Source of the DNA: CAVOGJ01 sp963695405
GTDB lineage: Bacteria > Planctomycetota > Planctomycetia > Pirellulales > Pirellulaceae
Direction of reading: 5' to 3'
Assembly: GCA_963695405.1 (NCBI GenBank)
Contig: CAVOGJ010000006.1
Location: 124,001-188,000, forward strand
Length of the DNA stretch: 64,000 nucleotides
Below the pieces are notes generated by a model. It was not told the DNA's origin and did no database searches. It saw nothing but the letters and a program-made list of their open reading frames with translations. Of the stretch, positions 1 to 8,700 are shown piece after piece. Positions within the stretch are counted from its first letter, which is position 1; each line of letters opens with the position of its first letter. Made by a program: the position numbers and the translations under genes.

Positions 1-35
1 GCGGTCACGCCGAGCAGATCGACGCTGACGACCGG

Positions 36-1745
36 TTATTCAGATTTGCCCGACAATTGTTGGCGTGCCCAAACGGCAACTTGCTCTCGAAAGATCTTCG
101 AGTTGTGCCGGATGTCGACGGGCAAACTGGAGTGCAGCAGGATGTGCTCCCTCGGAATGGATCGCGTCAGCGGATGCTGCTGTGTCCGCAAGAAGACGTC
201 ATCGATGATTTCTTGCCTCGCGGCGTCGCTAGTCGGCCAGTGCTCCGGCCAGGGCTCGCAGACAAGGCAGGGCACATGTTGGCCCGGTGGACCAATGCCT
301 ACCAGGGCTGAACGGTAGATCGTTGGCGCTTCGTTGGCAATCGACTCGCACGGAACCGTATACATCGGACCCGCGGCTGTCAGAACGCGATGCGCTTTCC
401 TGCCACAAAACCAAAATCTTTTTTCCTGATCAAAATAACCCACGTCGCCGATGCGATGCCAGATGCGATGCTTGTCCTGGATCTTGGCGAGCGGATTTTC
501 CTCGGTACGCGTGACATATTGGCGAGTCACCATCGGGCCCGAAACAATGAGCTCGCCGATCTCTCCGCGGGGTAGCTTTACGGCGTCGCGAATATTATCG
601 ATGGGACCGTCCACGATCCGAATGATGCGCCATTTGGCAGCCGCGAACTTGCGACCGACGCAGGTACCGGATCCCTGCGCTGACTGCTCGGCTGTTTCTC
701 CCAAGACTTCGGAGGCGGATATCGATGCTACCGGAAGTGATTCCGTCGCGCCGTATGGCGTGTAAATCTCGCCCTCGGGGTGGATGACTTGTTTCAGCCG
801 CCGCAAGACATGGGGAGGCACCGGGGCACCCGCCGAGAGCACACGTCGTAACGTCGGCAATCGAATCCCTTCTTTTTCACAATAACGACCGACGACATTC
901 CAAACGGCCGGAGAAGCGAAAGACTGAGTGACTTGCCAATCCCGCACGGCCGCCACAATGGCAGCCGGGTCAACCGATGCCGGTCGCGTGGCGTCCATAT
1001 CGGGAATGATGGTTGTCATTCCCATGGCGCTATTGAAGAGCCCGAACAATGGGAATCCAGCCAGGTCGACTCCTCCGGGCTGAATGTCATATCGGTCCCG
1101 GATTTCCTCGATCTGCGCGTCGAAATTTCCGTGCTCGTATAAAACGCCTTTTGGTGGTCCCGTGCTACCTGTGGTGAAGATGATCGCGGCCGGATCATCG
1201 GTTGCCGTTGCAATCGGCCGGAAGCGACCGACAACGGTTTGCCGTAAGGTACGCAGGTTAGGACCTCCCCAGAACCAACGTCGCCCGACCGTTACGTTGA
1301 GTGTCGCCTTGGGAAAACGTGAGCTATAGAGCTGGCGTAAGGCCTGAGCCTGAGGAATAGCCACGAAGCCATCCGGTTCAACGTCCTCCAGGCATTGCAG
1401 CAGATGTTGTCGCCCCATCCCGGGATCGATCAGCACCGTGACGGCACCAGCCTTGAAAAGGGCAAACGTAAGACTCACGAAATCTATGCTCGGCCGAACC
1501 ATCAGCACCATGCGGGCGCCGGGCCGCAATCCATAGGCCACCAACCCGGCAGCGATCCGGTTGCTATCGTCCTCCAAATGGGCGAACGTCACACTGCGGT
1601 ATTGGTATTGGCCTTGCTTCTTTCCCACAGGCATCGCCACCGCCGTGACGTCAGGAAACTTGCCGGCCATTTCCGACAGGCGGTTCGCAATATTGATGCG
1701 TGGCCTTACGGTTTTCGCGTCATGCGGGCGTGTGAGAGTCGCCAT
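36..1745 (-). CDS. oleC: OleC-type fatty acyl-AMP ligase / beta-lactone synthetase
   Basis: This is a 569-residue member of the ANL superfamily (acyl-CoA synthetase fold). Visible signatures are the adenylate P-loop FTTGSTGPPKG, the YGATE motif and a RIGDVGYFD motif near the C-terminal hinge. The N-terminal pattern (NIANRLSEMA, MVRPSIDFVSL, IDPGMGR) resembles OleC, which uses ATP to turn 2-alkyl-3-hydroxyacids into beta-lactones in long-chain olefin synthesis, better than ordinary acyl-CoA ligases. It starts 62 bp after the ATP-grasp gene on the same strand and may be the last visible gene of an mch-led transcript. The 35 bases beyond its stop stay open in one minus-strand frame, so another gene (oleB or oleD would be expected in an ole cluster) may lie outside the window. 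An OleA-type gene lies about 15 kb away. The family call is secure; the exact substrate is inferred. Confidence 0.82.
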   Translation of the reverse strand: MATLTRPHDAKTVRPRINIANRLSEMAGKFPDVTAVAMPVGKKQGQYQYRSVTFAHLEDDSNRIAAGLVAYGLRPGARMVLMVRPSIDFVSLTFALFKAGAVTVLIDPGMGRQHLLQCLEDVEPDGFVAIPQAQALRQLYSSRFPKATLNVTVGRRWFWGGPNLRTLRQTVVGRFRPIATATDDPAAIIFTTGSTGPPKGVLYEHGNFDAQIEEIRDRYDIQPGGVDLAGFPLFGLFNSAMGMTTIIPDMDATRPASVDPAAIVAAVRDWQVTQSFASPAVWNVVGRYCEKEGIRLPTLRRVLSAGAPVPPHVLRRLKQVIHPEGEIYTPYGATESLPVASISASEVLGETAEQSAQGSGTCVGRKFAAAKWRIIRIVDGPIDNIRDAVKLPRGEIGELIVSGPMVTRQYVTRTEENPLAKIQDKHRIWHRIGDVGYFDQEKRFWFCGRKAHRVLTAAGPMYTVPCESIANEAPTIYRSALVGIGPPGQHVPCLVCEPWPEHWPTSDAARQEIIDDVFLRTQQHPLTRSIPREHILLHSSLPVDIRHNSKIFREQVAVWARQQLSGKSE

Positions 1746-1807
1746 AGTCGGGCCGCTCCTGGCTGGCGTAGGAAGCCGCGTTACGCTGAGCCGCGGCGAC
1801 CGGTAAT

Positions 1808-2695
1808 TTACGGGCCGGCGGACTTCTCGACAACCGACCCGATATGCCTGAGCACCAATTCGGCCACGTCGACATTGACAACCTGGGCCAGCGAACGCCA
1901 GCCAGGAACGGCGTTTACCTCCAAAGCGTAGGTTTTTCCCTCATTCGTTGGGAGGAGATCGATCGCGCAAATCGAGGCACCAAACCGGTCCGCCACGGCA
2001 AGGGCGACTTGCCGCTCGGCAGGCGTGACCCGGTGTGCCCGCGCTGTACCGCCACGACTGATATTCGTTCGCCAGTCGTTGGTCGGTACCCGCTCCATTC
2101 CCAAAACCTCGGATCCAGCGACAAATAGGCGAATGTCGTGGCCCGCGTGCTTGACGTAGGTCTGCAGATAGATGACCGAACCAATCTGCTGCAACGCATG
2201 AAAGACCCGTGCGGCCGTCTCTTTCTCCGTAATCCGCATGATTCCACGCCCCTCGCCGCCAAACACCGGCTTGACGACAACGTCCCCGCCGAGTCGCTCG
2301 AAGTGTTGCATGGCATCCACGGCGGACTGGCAGCACGCCGTTTCGGGTGTAAGAAGTCCCAGCGACTGGAGTTGGGTCAGGGCGAGGTATTTATCAATCG
2401 CAATTTCGAGCGACCGAGGTGCGTTGATGACAACAGATCCGGCCGTCTCGAGCATGGCCAGGGCATTCATCCGGAAAACGACCTGCTCGAGTGTCCCGAG
2501 AGGCATGCTGCGGACGAGAATGGCGTCGAATTCCCGCAAATCGCTCGCACCGCCGTAAACCCGGGTCTCGCCGGCATGGACCCGCGAGTTTAAGCCCGGA
2601 AATCCGAGTGGAACAATTTCCCAGCCTGATTCCGCGGCACGACACAAGTCGGCCAAATACCAACTGTCGGGCGATCCGAGGAAGGCCAAGCGCAT
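1808..2695 (-). CDS. RimK-like ATP-grasp ligase (probable H4MPT-pathway glutamate ligase)
   Basis: This 295-residue protein has the ATP-grasp fold of the RimK/MptN group. The central domain carries DVVVKPVFGGEGRG (nucleotide-binding loop), and the C-terminal part has ICAIDLLP followed by ALEVNAVPGW, whose Glu and Asn bind magnesium. RimK-type enzymes add glutamate or other amino acids to a carboxylate. The start codon lies one base after the stop of mch, so the two are surely co-transcribed. Such ligases often accompany methanopterin-linked C1 genes, where a role in extending the glutamyl tail of the cofactor is plausible. The substrate is inferred from that context; the fold call is secure. 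Confidence 0.78.
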   Translation of the reverse strand: MRLAFLGSPDSWYLADLCRAAESGWEIVPLGFPGLNSRVHAGETRVYGGASDLREFDAILVRSMPLGTLEQVVFRMNALAMLETAGSVVINAPRSLEIAIDKYLALTQLQSLGLLTPETACCQSAVDAMQHFERLGGDVVVKPVFGGEGRGIMRITEKETAARVFHALQQIGSVIYLQTYVKHAGHDIRLFVAGSEVLGMERVPTNDWRTNISRGGTARAHRVTPAERQVALAVADRFGASICAIDLLPTNEGKTYALEVNAVPGWRSLAQVVNVDVAELVLRHIGSVVEKSAGP

Positions 2696-2696
2696 A

Positions 2697-3642
2697 TTAA
2701 ATCACGAAAGATTGTTGCACGATTTCGGGCCGAACCGCTCCGGCCACGAAAACGTTACCTGTGCGGAGATTATTCAGTCGGACCCAGGCGGGGCTAAAGA
2801 GCAGGGGATCGATTTTGTAAAAGTCACCCCCGTGATCCTCGAAAATCTGGCGAAATGGCTGGCCGTGCAACGGCGACGCAGAGCTTGGCAATTTGGCAAC
2901 GATCTCCGCCAATTGATCGTCCTCGGCGTCTAACCACAGAATCACACGACTTCCGTACAAGACAGCGTCATTCGTGCGGCCGATCCCCGCCGCGTCGTCG
3001 GCGGCGACCGGCGGCAACGGCGTCGCACCCCAGCCAGAGATCACCTGGCTCAAGTCAAAATCCAGCTCGAACAGCTTATGTAAAGCGGTTTCCACGGAGC
3101 GGGCAACGACCTGGATGGTCCCCGCCAAACTGGCCGTCGGTGCGACCAGCAGCGTCAATTGCCGGTGTTCAATGTTGCACTGCTCGGCCAGTCGCTGGCA
3201 GAGATGCGGCGTGGGTAGCTTTCGCGACTCCAGCACGCCCACTGCCATCGAGGGACTCTCGCGGAGATCAAATCGATCGAACAACGCCTCTCGCCCGGCT
3301 GCGGCCCGCATCGGGCCGGAACCGAGAGCGAAAAAGCCGTCGTCTTCGATCTTCCAACCCGCGTACTGTGACGCCATGCATGCGGCCACCGGCTGATCGG
3401 TCTGAATCACGACCTCCGGTCCGGGCCAAATCCGTGCATTGCCGCTCAGCGAGCTGAATATTCGCTCGTCCCGCCGTGCAGATCTCCGCCAAGCGAAGAC
3501 CGGCTGCCAGACTTCCGTGGCACTCGATGCCGCAGTCCACCACGGGGACGTTGATCCCGTCGTCATGGACAACTACACGAAGTTCACTTCGCTCGGCGAT
3601 CAGTTGGTGCGCGATTTTCTCGGCTTGTTCATTCAACAGCAT
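2697..3642 (-). CDS. mch: Methenyltetrahydromethanopterin cyclohydrolase (frameshifted)
   Basis: Mch hydrolyses methenyl-H4MPT to formyl-H4MPT in the cytoplasmic pathway of formaldehyde oxidation. The body of the protein shows VAACMASQYAGW, a GSGPMRA motif, GWGATPLPP, GRTNDAVLYG and GDFYKIDPLLFSPA, all typical of the family. The N-terminus (MLLNEQAEKIA, VVDCGIECHGSLAAG, LAEICTAG) sits in a different frame, from the ATG at 3642 down to about 3455, and the remainder continues in a second frame from about 3450 to the stop. The span has one base too many for a single frame. Removing one base near 3445-3455 gives about 314 residues, the normal Mch length. The product cannot be made as written, which suggests an assembly indel. 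It is divergent from the SRP RNA-dnaX unit. Confidence 0.85.
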
Positions 3643-3861
3643 GGTTGGGACTCGGTTCGATGGAAAACACGGATCGCGGCAGGCGATATCACTCGATATC
3701 TCCGGGCCCTGGGACGGGAGCATGGAACGGATCGCCTTCTATGGTAATGATTCATGGTTGGTTTCAAAACGGGCCGCCCCCAACGCCCGGAACACCGCGC
3801 GGGACCCGATCTGGGCGGTTGCTGGACAGGCGTTCGGAAATGACGCGGCCGGTTCGCGTCC

Positions 3862-3890
3862 TTTACGCCACGGATCGCAAAGCGTACAAC
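3862..3890 (+). promoter_or_regulatory. Sigma-70-type promoter of the SRP RNA
   Basis: TTTACG at 3862-3867 and TACAAC at 3885-3890 are separated by 17 bases, a fair match to a housekeeping -35/-10 pair. The predicted start of transcription, about 7-10 bases further on, coincides with the 5' arm of the SRP RNA terminal helix. The -35 match is weak, so this is an inference supported by position. Confidence 0.45.
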
Positions 3891-3898
3891 GGGGAGGT

Positions 3899-4008
3899 TG
3901 TTTGCCCGCAAGTGGCCCTCGCAAGGGGGAGCCGTGAACCGGGTCAGGCCTTAACCGGAGCAGCCCTAAGCGGGGTACTCTTGTGCGGGGGCCTCTTGCG
4001 GGCAAACA
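3899..4008 (+). ncRNA. ffs: Signal recognition particle RNA (small bacterial 4.5S type)
   Basis: The conserved SRP domain is present as GGGTCAGGCC at 3940-3949 and GGAGCAGCCC at 3957-3966, the asymmetric-loop sequences bound by Ffh. The ends form a perfect 13-bp helix (3900-3912 with 3995-4007, GTTTGCCCGCAAG), and an inner helix pairs GGCCC/CGCA near 3914 with TGCG/GGGGCC near 3983. The size, about 110 nt, is right for the small bacterial form. The apical loop between the two conserved strands reads TTAACC rather than the common GGAA-type tetraloop. The gene lies directly upstream of dnaX, the same order as scr-dnaX in Bacillus, which supports the call. Exact ends are approximate. Confidence 0.88.
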
Positions 4009-4095
4009 CGCGAATTCTGGCGGTGCGCGACAGCATCCGATCCCACGATGGTCACTGTGGGTCCCACGTCTGCGATTCGAGGCTTGCAACCAGCC

Positions 4096-5884
4096 ATGAC
4101 GAACGATCCGATTCGGAACAAGGACGAATCGCGCGACGAGTACCTGGTTGTCGCTCGCCGGTACCGACCGCAAAACTTTGAACAGTTGATCGGGCAGCAG
4201 CAAGCCACGAAGGCCCTGAAAAATGCTATCGCTGAGCAATCGTGTGGGGCACGCTTACTTGTTCACCGGTGCGCGGGGCGTGGGCAAGACGTCCACGGCT
4301 CGCATCTTTGCCAAGGCGTTGAACTGTGTGCAAGGGCCGACGTCACAGCCCTGTGAAGAGTGTGATATCTGTCGCGGCATCACCTCAGGGGATGATGTGG
4401 ACGTGCTTGAAATCGACGGCGCGAGCAATCGTGGCATCGACGAAATTCGGCAGCTGCGGGCCAACGTGAGTGTCCGACCCAGTCGAGCGCGCTTCAAAAT
4501 TTATATCATCGATGAAGTGCATATGCTGACGAAGGACGCGTTTAACGCGTTGCTGAAGACGCTGGAGGAGCCGCCGGAACACGTCAAATTTATCTTTTGC
4601 ACGACCGAGCCGGAGAAAATCCCGATCACGGTCCTATCGCGCTGCCAGCGATTTGACTTTGCACCGGTGGAAAAGTCCGCCATCGTGGCCCGCTTAAAGG
4701 AAATCGTCGAAATCGAGGGCGCGACCGCCGAAGACGAGGCCCTCGAATTACTCGCCCGCCGGGCCGCAGGCTCGATGCGAGACAGCCAATCGTTGCTGGA
4801 ACAACTGCTTGCGTTTGCGGGCGGGCATATCACTGCGGAAACAGTGCATGGCCTGCTGGGAACGGCCGATGCCGCAGCCATCGAGTCGTTGGCGGCGGCT
4901 CTTCTTGCTCGGGAAGCGGCGGCGGCCTTGGCAGCGCTCGATGCGGCCATCGGCCGAGGTACCGATGTGGGGCAACTCACTGAGCAACTTCTCGGGTATC
5001 TTCGTGACGTCATGGCGGCGAGTGTCGGCGCCCCCGCGGATATTTTGCGGCAAGCACCGGCGACCGACTTCGCGAGGCTCGCTGCCAGCGGTCAGGAATG
5101 GGGGATGCCGACGCTGTTGGCAGCCGTGCAGATCCTCGATCAGGCCCTGGCGCGGATGCGGCTGAGCGTCGACCGCCAGATATTGGTGGAAACGGCGCTG
5201 GTGCGAATTTGTCATTTGGAAGATCTCACCTCCGTTGCGACTCTGATCGCCCAACTGCAGGCGGGCGGTGTCGCTGCCCCGGATCTGGCGTCGCTGCCAC
5301 GAAACGCGGCGACCATGCCCCGCCCGCAAGTAAAAAAAAACGTGACGCCCGCTGAAGCTGGCCGCGAAATTTCTCCAGAGGATAAGGCCCCCGCAGTCGA
5401 GACGGCTGCCGCTCGGCCGGAAAGTCGCCCGGCTAGCGGTACGTCAGTGGTGCCCGCTCCACGATACGCCCTGTCGAGCAGCTCGGTGAAAACAATCTGG
5501 GATCAAGCAGTGGCCGAATTGGAGGGGCTGGACGCAAATTTCGCCAGCAAATACCAATCGGTGCATTTGCATGGAGAGGACCAGCTGGTGGTGGCCTTCA
5601 GCAAGTCGATTAACGCCGAGCGCTGTAAGCGGCCCGATAAGAAGGCAAACATCGAAACGATTTTGCAGCGGCTCACGGGACGCTCGGTTCGCATTGATAT
5701 TCGCGTGTCGGCGCCATCGCAGCTCCGTGCCGTTTCCAAGGGGCGTCCGTCACAGCAAGTTCTCATTCGGGATGCCATGGCAGATCCGTTTGTGCATCAA
5801 GCCATGGACTTGTTCGATGCGGATGTATCGCGCGTGATCGAATCTCGAACCGATGAATCGCTTGCGGAGAACAAAGATGTTTAA
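4096..5884 (+). CDS. dnaX: DNA polymerase III subunits gamma and tau (frameshifted near the start)
   Basis: DnaX is the clamp-loader ATPase that organises the replicative polymerase. It has YRPQNFEQLIGQ at the N-terminus, Walker A GARGVGKTSTAR, the four-cysteine zinc module (CVQGP..CEECDIC), Walker B IIDEVHML and a sensor-1 region FIFCTTEP. The first 47 codons are in one frame and the rest in another. The reading AIAE-C-NRVGHAYLF shows that one extra C at 4237 breaks the frame; removing it restores the canonical sequence and a 595-residue protein. As dnaX is essential, this is almost certainly an assembly error. I chose the ATG at 4096 because similarity begins just after it. A nine-A tract at 5332-5340 probably directs gamma production (separate entry). 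It overlaps ybaB by 8 bp. Confidence 0.9.
5332..5340 (+). promoter_or_regulatory. Slippery A9 tract for gamma/tau expression in dnaX
   Basis: Nine consecutive A residues follow codon GTA in dnaX, read GTA AAA AAA AAC. This contains the classic -1 heptamer A AAA AAC. After a -1 shift the ribosome or transcript would encode R-D-A-R and stop at TGA 5353-5355; a +1 shift stops at 5343-5345. Either gives a protein of about 415-418 residues, close to E. coli gamma (431). In E. coli gamma comes from ribosomal frameshifting at A AAA AAG, and in Thermus from transcriptional slippage on A9. The match in both sequence and position is good; the function is inferred. Confidence 0.65.
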
Positions 5885-6233
5885 GGAACTGGGGAATTTT
5901 GCGTCACTTCTCAAGTCGGCCCAGGAAATGGGCGGCAAGTTTCGCGAGATCAATGATGGTCTACGAAATCAGCGCGTCTCGGGCCAGGCGGGCGGTGGGA
6001 TGGTGACCGTGGAAGCCAACGGAGTCGGCGAGGTCTTGTCGGTCAAGATTGATTCGACGCTCGTGGCACAAGGGGAGCTGGATATGATCGAGGACCTCGT
6101 TCCCGCCGCGGTGAACCAAGCCATGACCAAGGCCAACGAACTGCGCGCTGCGGCGTTGCAGGATCTAACGGGTGGTCTCTCCTTGCCCGGCTTGGAGGAT
6201 GCCATCGGTAAGATGATGGGCAATGGCAGTTAA
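5877..6233 (+). CDS. ybaB: YbaB/EbfC nucleoid-associated protein
   Basis: This 118-residue protein has the family features: an N-terminal helix with GNFASLLKSAQEM, the central VTVEANGVGEVLSVKID strand region, and a C-terminal ALQDLTGGLSLPG segment. YbaB/EbfC forms dimers that bind DNA and the nucleoid. The start ATG at 5877 lies inside the last codons of dnaX (ATGTTTAA overlap) with GGAG about 8 bases upstream, so it is translationally coupled. recR, which usually follows, is not here: the next gene is convergent. Confidence 0.9.
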   Translation: MFKELGNFASLLKSAQEMGGKFREINDGLRNQRVSGQAGGGMVTVEANGVGEVLSVKIDSTLVAQGELDMIEDLVPAAVNQAMTKANELRAAALQDLTGGLSLPGLEDAIGKMMGNGS

Positions 6234-6389
6234 GCCGCTTGAGCCGTGACGGGTGGCGCGCCACTCGGGGGGTGCCGCAACGAGGACCTGTCGTCACACC
6301 CGACGCCTGGCCAGGATTCGACGGTTCCGTTGCCGAAGCCGATTCACGGGTCGGTGACGTCCGGCGAAGGTACGAAGGCGACCGTTTGA

Positions 6390-7892
6390 TCACGTGTCCG
6401 CCCCCTGCCCGGGCGATTTGATGACTCCGGCGTCGTCGCTGGCTCGAGCCTTCCCCGTAACAATGGCGAACCACGTCCAGCCGACGAACACCACGGTCGA
6501 ACCCAGCGTGGCAGCCAGACTGGGAGGGATGGAAAGTTTTGCCAGCCACGAACAGGGCTGAAAAAATACTTCCCATCCGGCGAGCAGGTGCCATCCCCAG
6601 ATGGTCACGCCTACGAACATACTGGCGAGCGCCGCCGCCGAAGAGTGGCGCGTCAGGTAGAGTCCCCCCAGCATGGGCACAACAAGTCCGACGAGGGTCA
6701 TTTCGTAGGATGCCTCCAAGAGCGCGTAGGCGTTCTTGCCAATGATCGCCAAAGACGCGCTGGCTGCGGCAATCAGCGCTACCGACAGACGATTCAACAC
6801 CAGCCGAGATGGGCGGTGCACACGCGACAGCAAATTGTGGGAAAGGATCGCTGCGGGCGAGAGCAGGGCACTATCAATCGTTGACAAGATAGCCGAAAGC
6901 AAGGCGATCACGAAGATCACCGCGAGCGCTGGATGGAGGAACAGCGACGCCAATGCGGGAATGATGGGGACATCGACGGAATCGGAAAACAAGTGCCTGG
7001 CTGCAAGTCCTAGCAGCACCGGGATCATGCCAAACACGAGGTAGGCCGAGCCGGCGATTAGACAGGCACGTTGTGCGATTTTTTCGGAACGCGAAGAGAA
7101 GACGCGTTGCATCAAATCCTGAGCCGCCAGATTGCCGATCGCACCGGCAATGAAAAGCCCCAACCAATGGCCCAGGGCCGCTCGATCATCCATTGGGATC
7201 AAGTGCCATAGGGCCGGTTCGGTTTCTTCCGATATCGTGCGCCAGCCTCGGACAATGCCGGCACCATCTCCCAGTTCGGCCAACACCGCAATAAGGAGAA
7301 CCAACAGTCCGAGCAGTAGCAGCGTGACTTGAATCGCGTCGGTTAACGTCACTGACCACATGCCACCCATCATCGTGTAACCTGCACCGACGATCGCGAC
7401 CAGCACAATGCCTGCGGGCAAGGGCAAATCGAAGAAGAGGTCGAGCATGCCCGCTAGGGCCGTGAATTGAGCTGCGATCCAGCCGAAATAGCTGGGCACC
7501 ATGATGAGACTGGCCACGGTTTCCGCGGCACGACCAAAACGCCGCCGGAACAGATCTGGAATCGTCAGGATTTTCAACCGCCACATGGGGCCTGCGAGAA
7601 ACAAGCCTGCCAACAGCAAGCAAACGCCGGCCCCCAGTGGGTCCAAGCCAGCCGCACGTACGCCAACCTGACGCACTTCCTCGGCCACCGTGACCATCGT
7701 TGCAGCACCGAACCAAGTGGCCAGCAGCGTCATCCATGCGAGAGATAGTGGCAGCTGTCGACCCGCCACGAGGAAATCCTCCTCGTCGTGAATGCGGCTT
7801 TGGGCCCAGAATGAGATGCCGTACATCACCCCGACATAGACCAGAATCGTGATCGCCATCAGCCAGGATAATTGTTCAGAGATTTCGGGCAT
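6390..7892 (-). CDS. Sodium/solute symporter family transporter
   Basis: This is a polytopic inner-membrane protein of about 500 residues with roughly 13 hydrophobic segments. The SSS family pattern is clear: an early EEDFLVAGRQLPL segment, ATWFGAATMVTVAEE in the sodium-site region, GGMWSVTLTDAIQ and later LLSAILSTIDSALLSPAAI. Such proteins use sodium to import sugars, amino acids or carboxylates; the substrate cannot be read from sequence. The frame stays open upstream to 8060, but those residues are Arg/Pro-rich and unlike the family, so I place the start at the ATG at 7892 (MPEISEQLSW). It lies 94 bp after the DUF4345 gene on the same strand. Confidence 0.85.
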   Translation of the reverse strand: MPEISEQLSWLMAITILVYVGVMYGISFWAQSRIHDEEDFLVAGRQLPLSLAWMTLLATWFGAATMVTVAEEVRQVGVRAAGLDPLGAGVCLLLAGLFLAGPMWRLKILTIPDLFRRRFGRAAETVASLIMVPSYFGWIAAQFTALAGMLDLFFDLPLPAGIVLVAIVGAGYTMMGGMWSVTLTDAIQVTLLLLGLLVLLIAVLAELGDGAGIVRGWRTISEETEPALWHLIPMDDRAALGHWLGLFIAGAIGNLAAQDLMQRVFSSRSEKIAQRACLIAGSAYLVFGMIPVLLGLAARHLFSDSVDVPIIPALASLFLHPALAVIFVIALLSAILSTIDSALLSPAAILSHNLLSRVHRPSRLVLNRLSVALIAAASASLAIIGKNAYALLEASYEMTLVGLVVPMLGGLYLTRHSSAAALASMFVGVTIWGWHLLAGWEVFFQPCSWLAKLSIPPSLAATLGSTVVFVGWTWFAIVTGKARASDDAGVIKSPGQGADT

Positions 7893-7986
7893 GCGTCGTC
7901 GCTGGGGCCTGACGGAGCTTGGCTGCTGACGTTTCGGAACAATGGCCGTGCGGGGCACGCGCAAGGCGAAACAATGTACTGCTTGG

Positions 7987-8439
7987 CTAACGCGCTTGCG
8001 ACCCAGGAGGTGGCGAGGCCGCAGGACGACGGTTGTTGCGCCCGGCAGCGAAGCGGACAAGGAATGCCACGCTCAACAACAAAATGACCCACTCACCCGC
8101 CGCCAGCTTGTAGGTTTGCGACTCGATGCTTCCTGACCACCCAAAGCTAAACGTGCGAAAAGCGACGAGTGATCCGTGGAGCAGGGCACAGCTCGCTAAG
8201 GCCGCCCGGAGGAAGCCCGGATAAACCCAAGGGGCAAGGAAAATCATGGCCATGCCGAATTCGAGCCCCCCGTAAACAGTAATGAACTCGGACACGCCCG
8301 ATCCACCAACCAGGTGAAAACCAACAACGTTGGCTGTCGTCGTCGGATCAAGCGTGCACCATATTGCGAGGCCGAGGTACAGCAGGCCCACGAACGTCAG
8401 GAATAGCCTGCAGGTCAAGTCTCGACGCGGCTCCATCAT
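7987..8439 (-). CDS. DUF4345-like small membrane protein
   Basis: The 150-residue product has four predicted membrane helices (around residues 10-28, 50-72, 80-98 and 112-130) and the YGGLEFGMA motif after the first loop that characterises DUF4345-type proteins. The function is unknown. An AAGGGA ribosome binding site lies 5 bases before the start. It precedes the symporter on the same strand and may be co-transcribed with it. The C-terminus is Arg/Pro-rich and probably cytoplasmic. Confidence 0.65.
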   Translation of the reverse strand: MMEPRRDLTCRLFLTFVGLLYLGLAIWCTLDPTTTANVVGFHLVGGSGVSEFITVYGGLEFGMAMIFLAPWVYPGFLRAALASCALLHGSLVAFRTFSFGWSGSIESQTYKLAAGEWVILLLSVAFLVRFAAGRNNRRPAASPPPGSQAR

Positions 8440-8700
8440 GGTCCCTTAGCTCATTTGATTTTGCGTTCGTGTGTCGCTTGCTAGACGCCGGCAAGCATAG
8501 ACGCTTTTGACGGCGCCCGTCAGTCGCCGCATTGTGTTTGCCCGCCTTTCCGTACCGCAGGTGATATGGGGTGCGGTTATTCGTCGCACCTATCTGCGGT
8601 TGCCTCGTCCAGAGGAGAGTCCATGCTGGCCACTAGGATGACGTGTTAGAAAATAGTTTCGAAACTGGTTAGAAAAAAACTTATTAGGGAGAAGGTAAAG
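8440..8700. other. Divergent intergenic region with AT-rich leader
   Basis: This region separates the DUF4345 gene from the fasciclin gene. Its right end is A-rich and contains a 12-bp palindrome AGTTTCGAAACT at 8655-8666 and a strong ribosome binding site (GGGAGAAGG, 8687-8695) for the gene at 8701. A smaller inverted repeat GTGCG..CGCAC surrounds 8572-8590. No -35/-10 pair stands out. Confidence 0.4.

Noticed and set aside
2697..3572. A separate 291-residue protein starting at 3572
   Set aside because: Its first residues do not resemble Mch, while the real Mch N-terminus lies in another frame ending about 3455. A single indel is the better explanation.
6239..6421. Small plus-strand gene after ybaB
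   Set aside because: The residues are Arg/Pro-rich, there is no ribosome binding site, and the end runs into the 3' end of the symporter gene.
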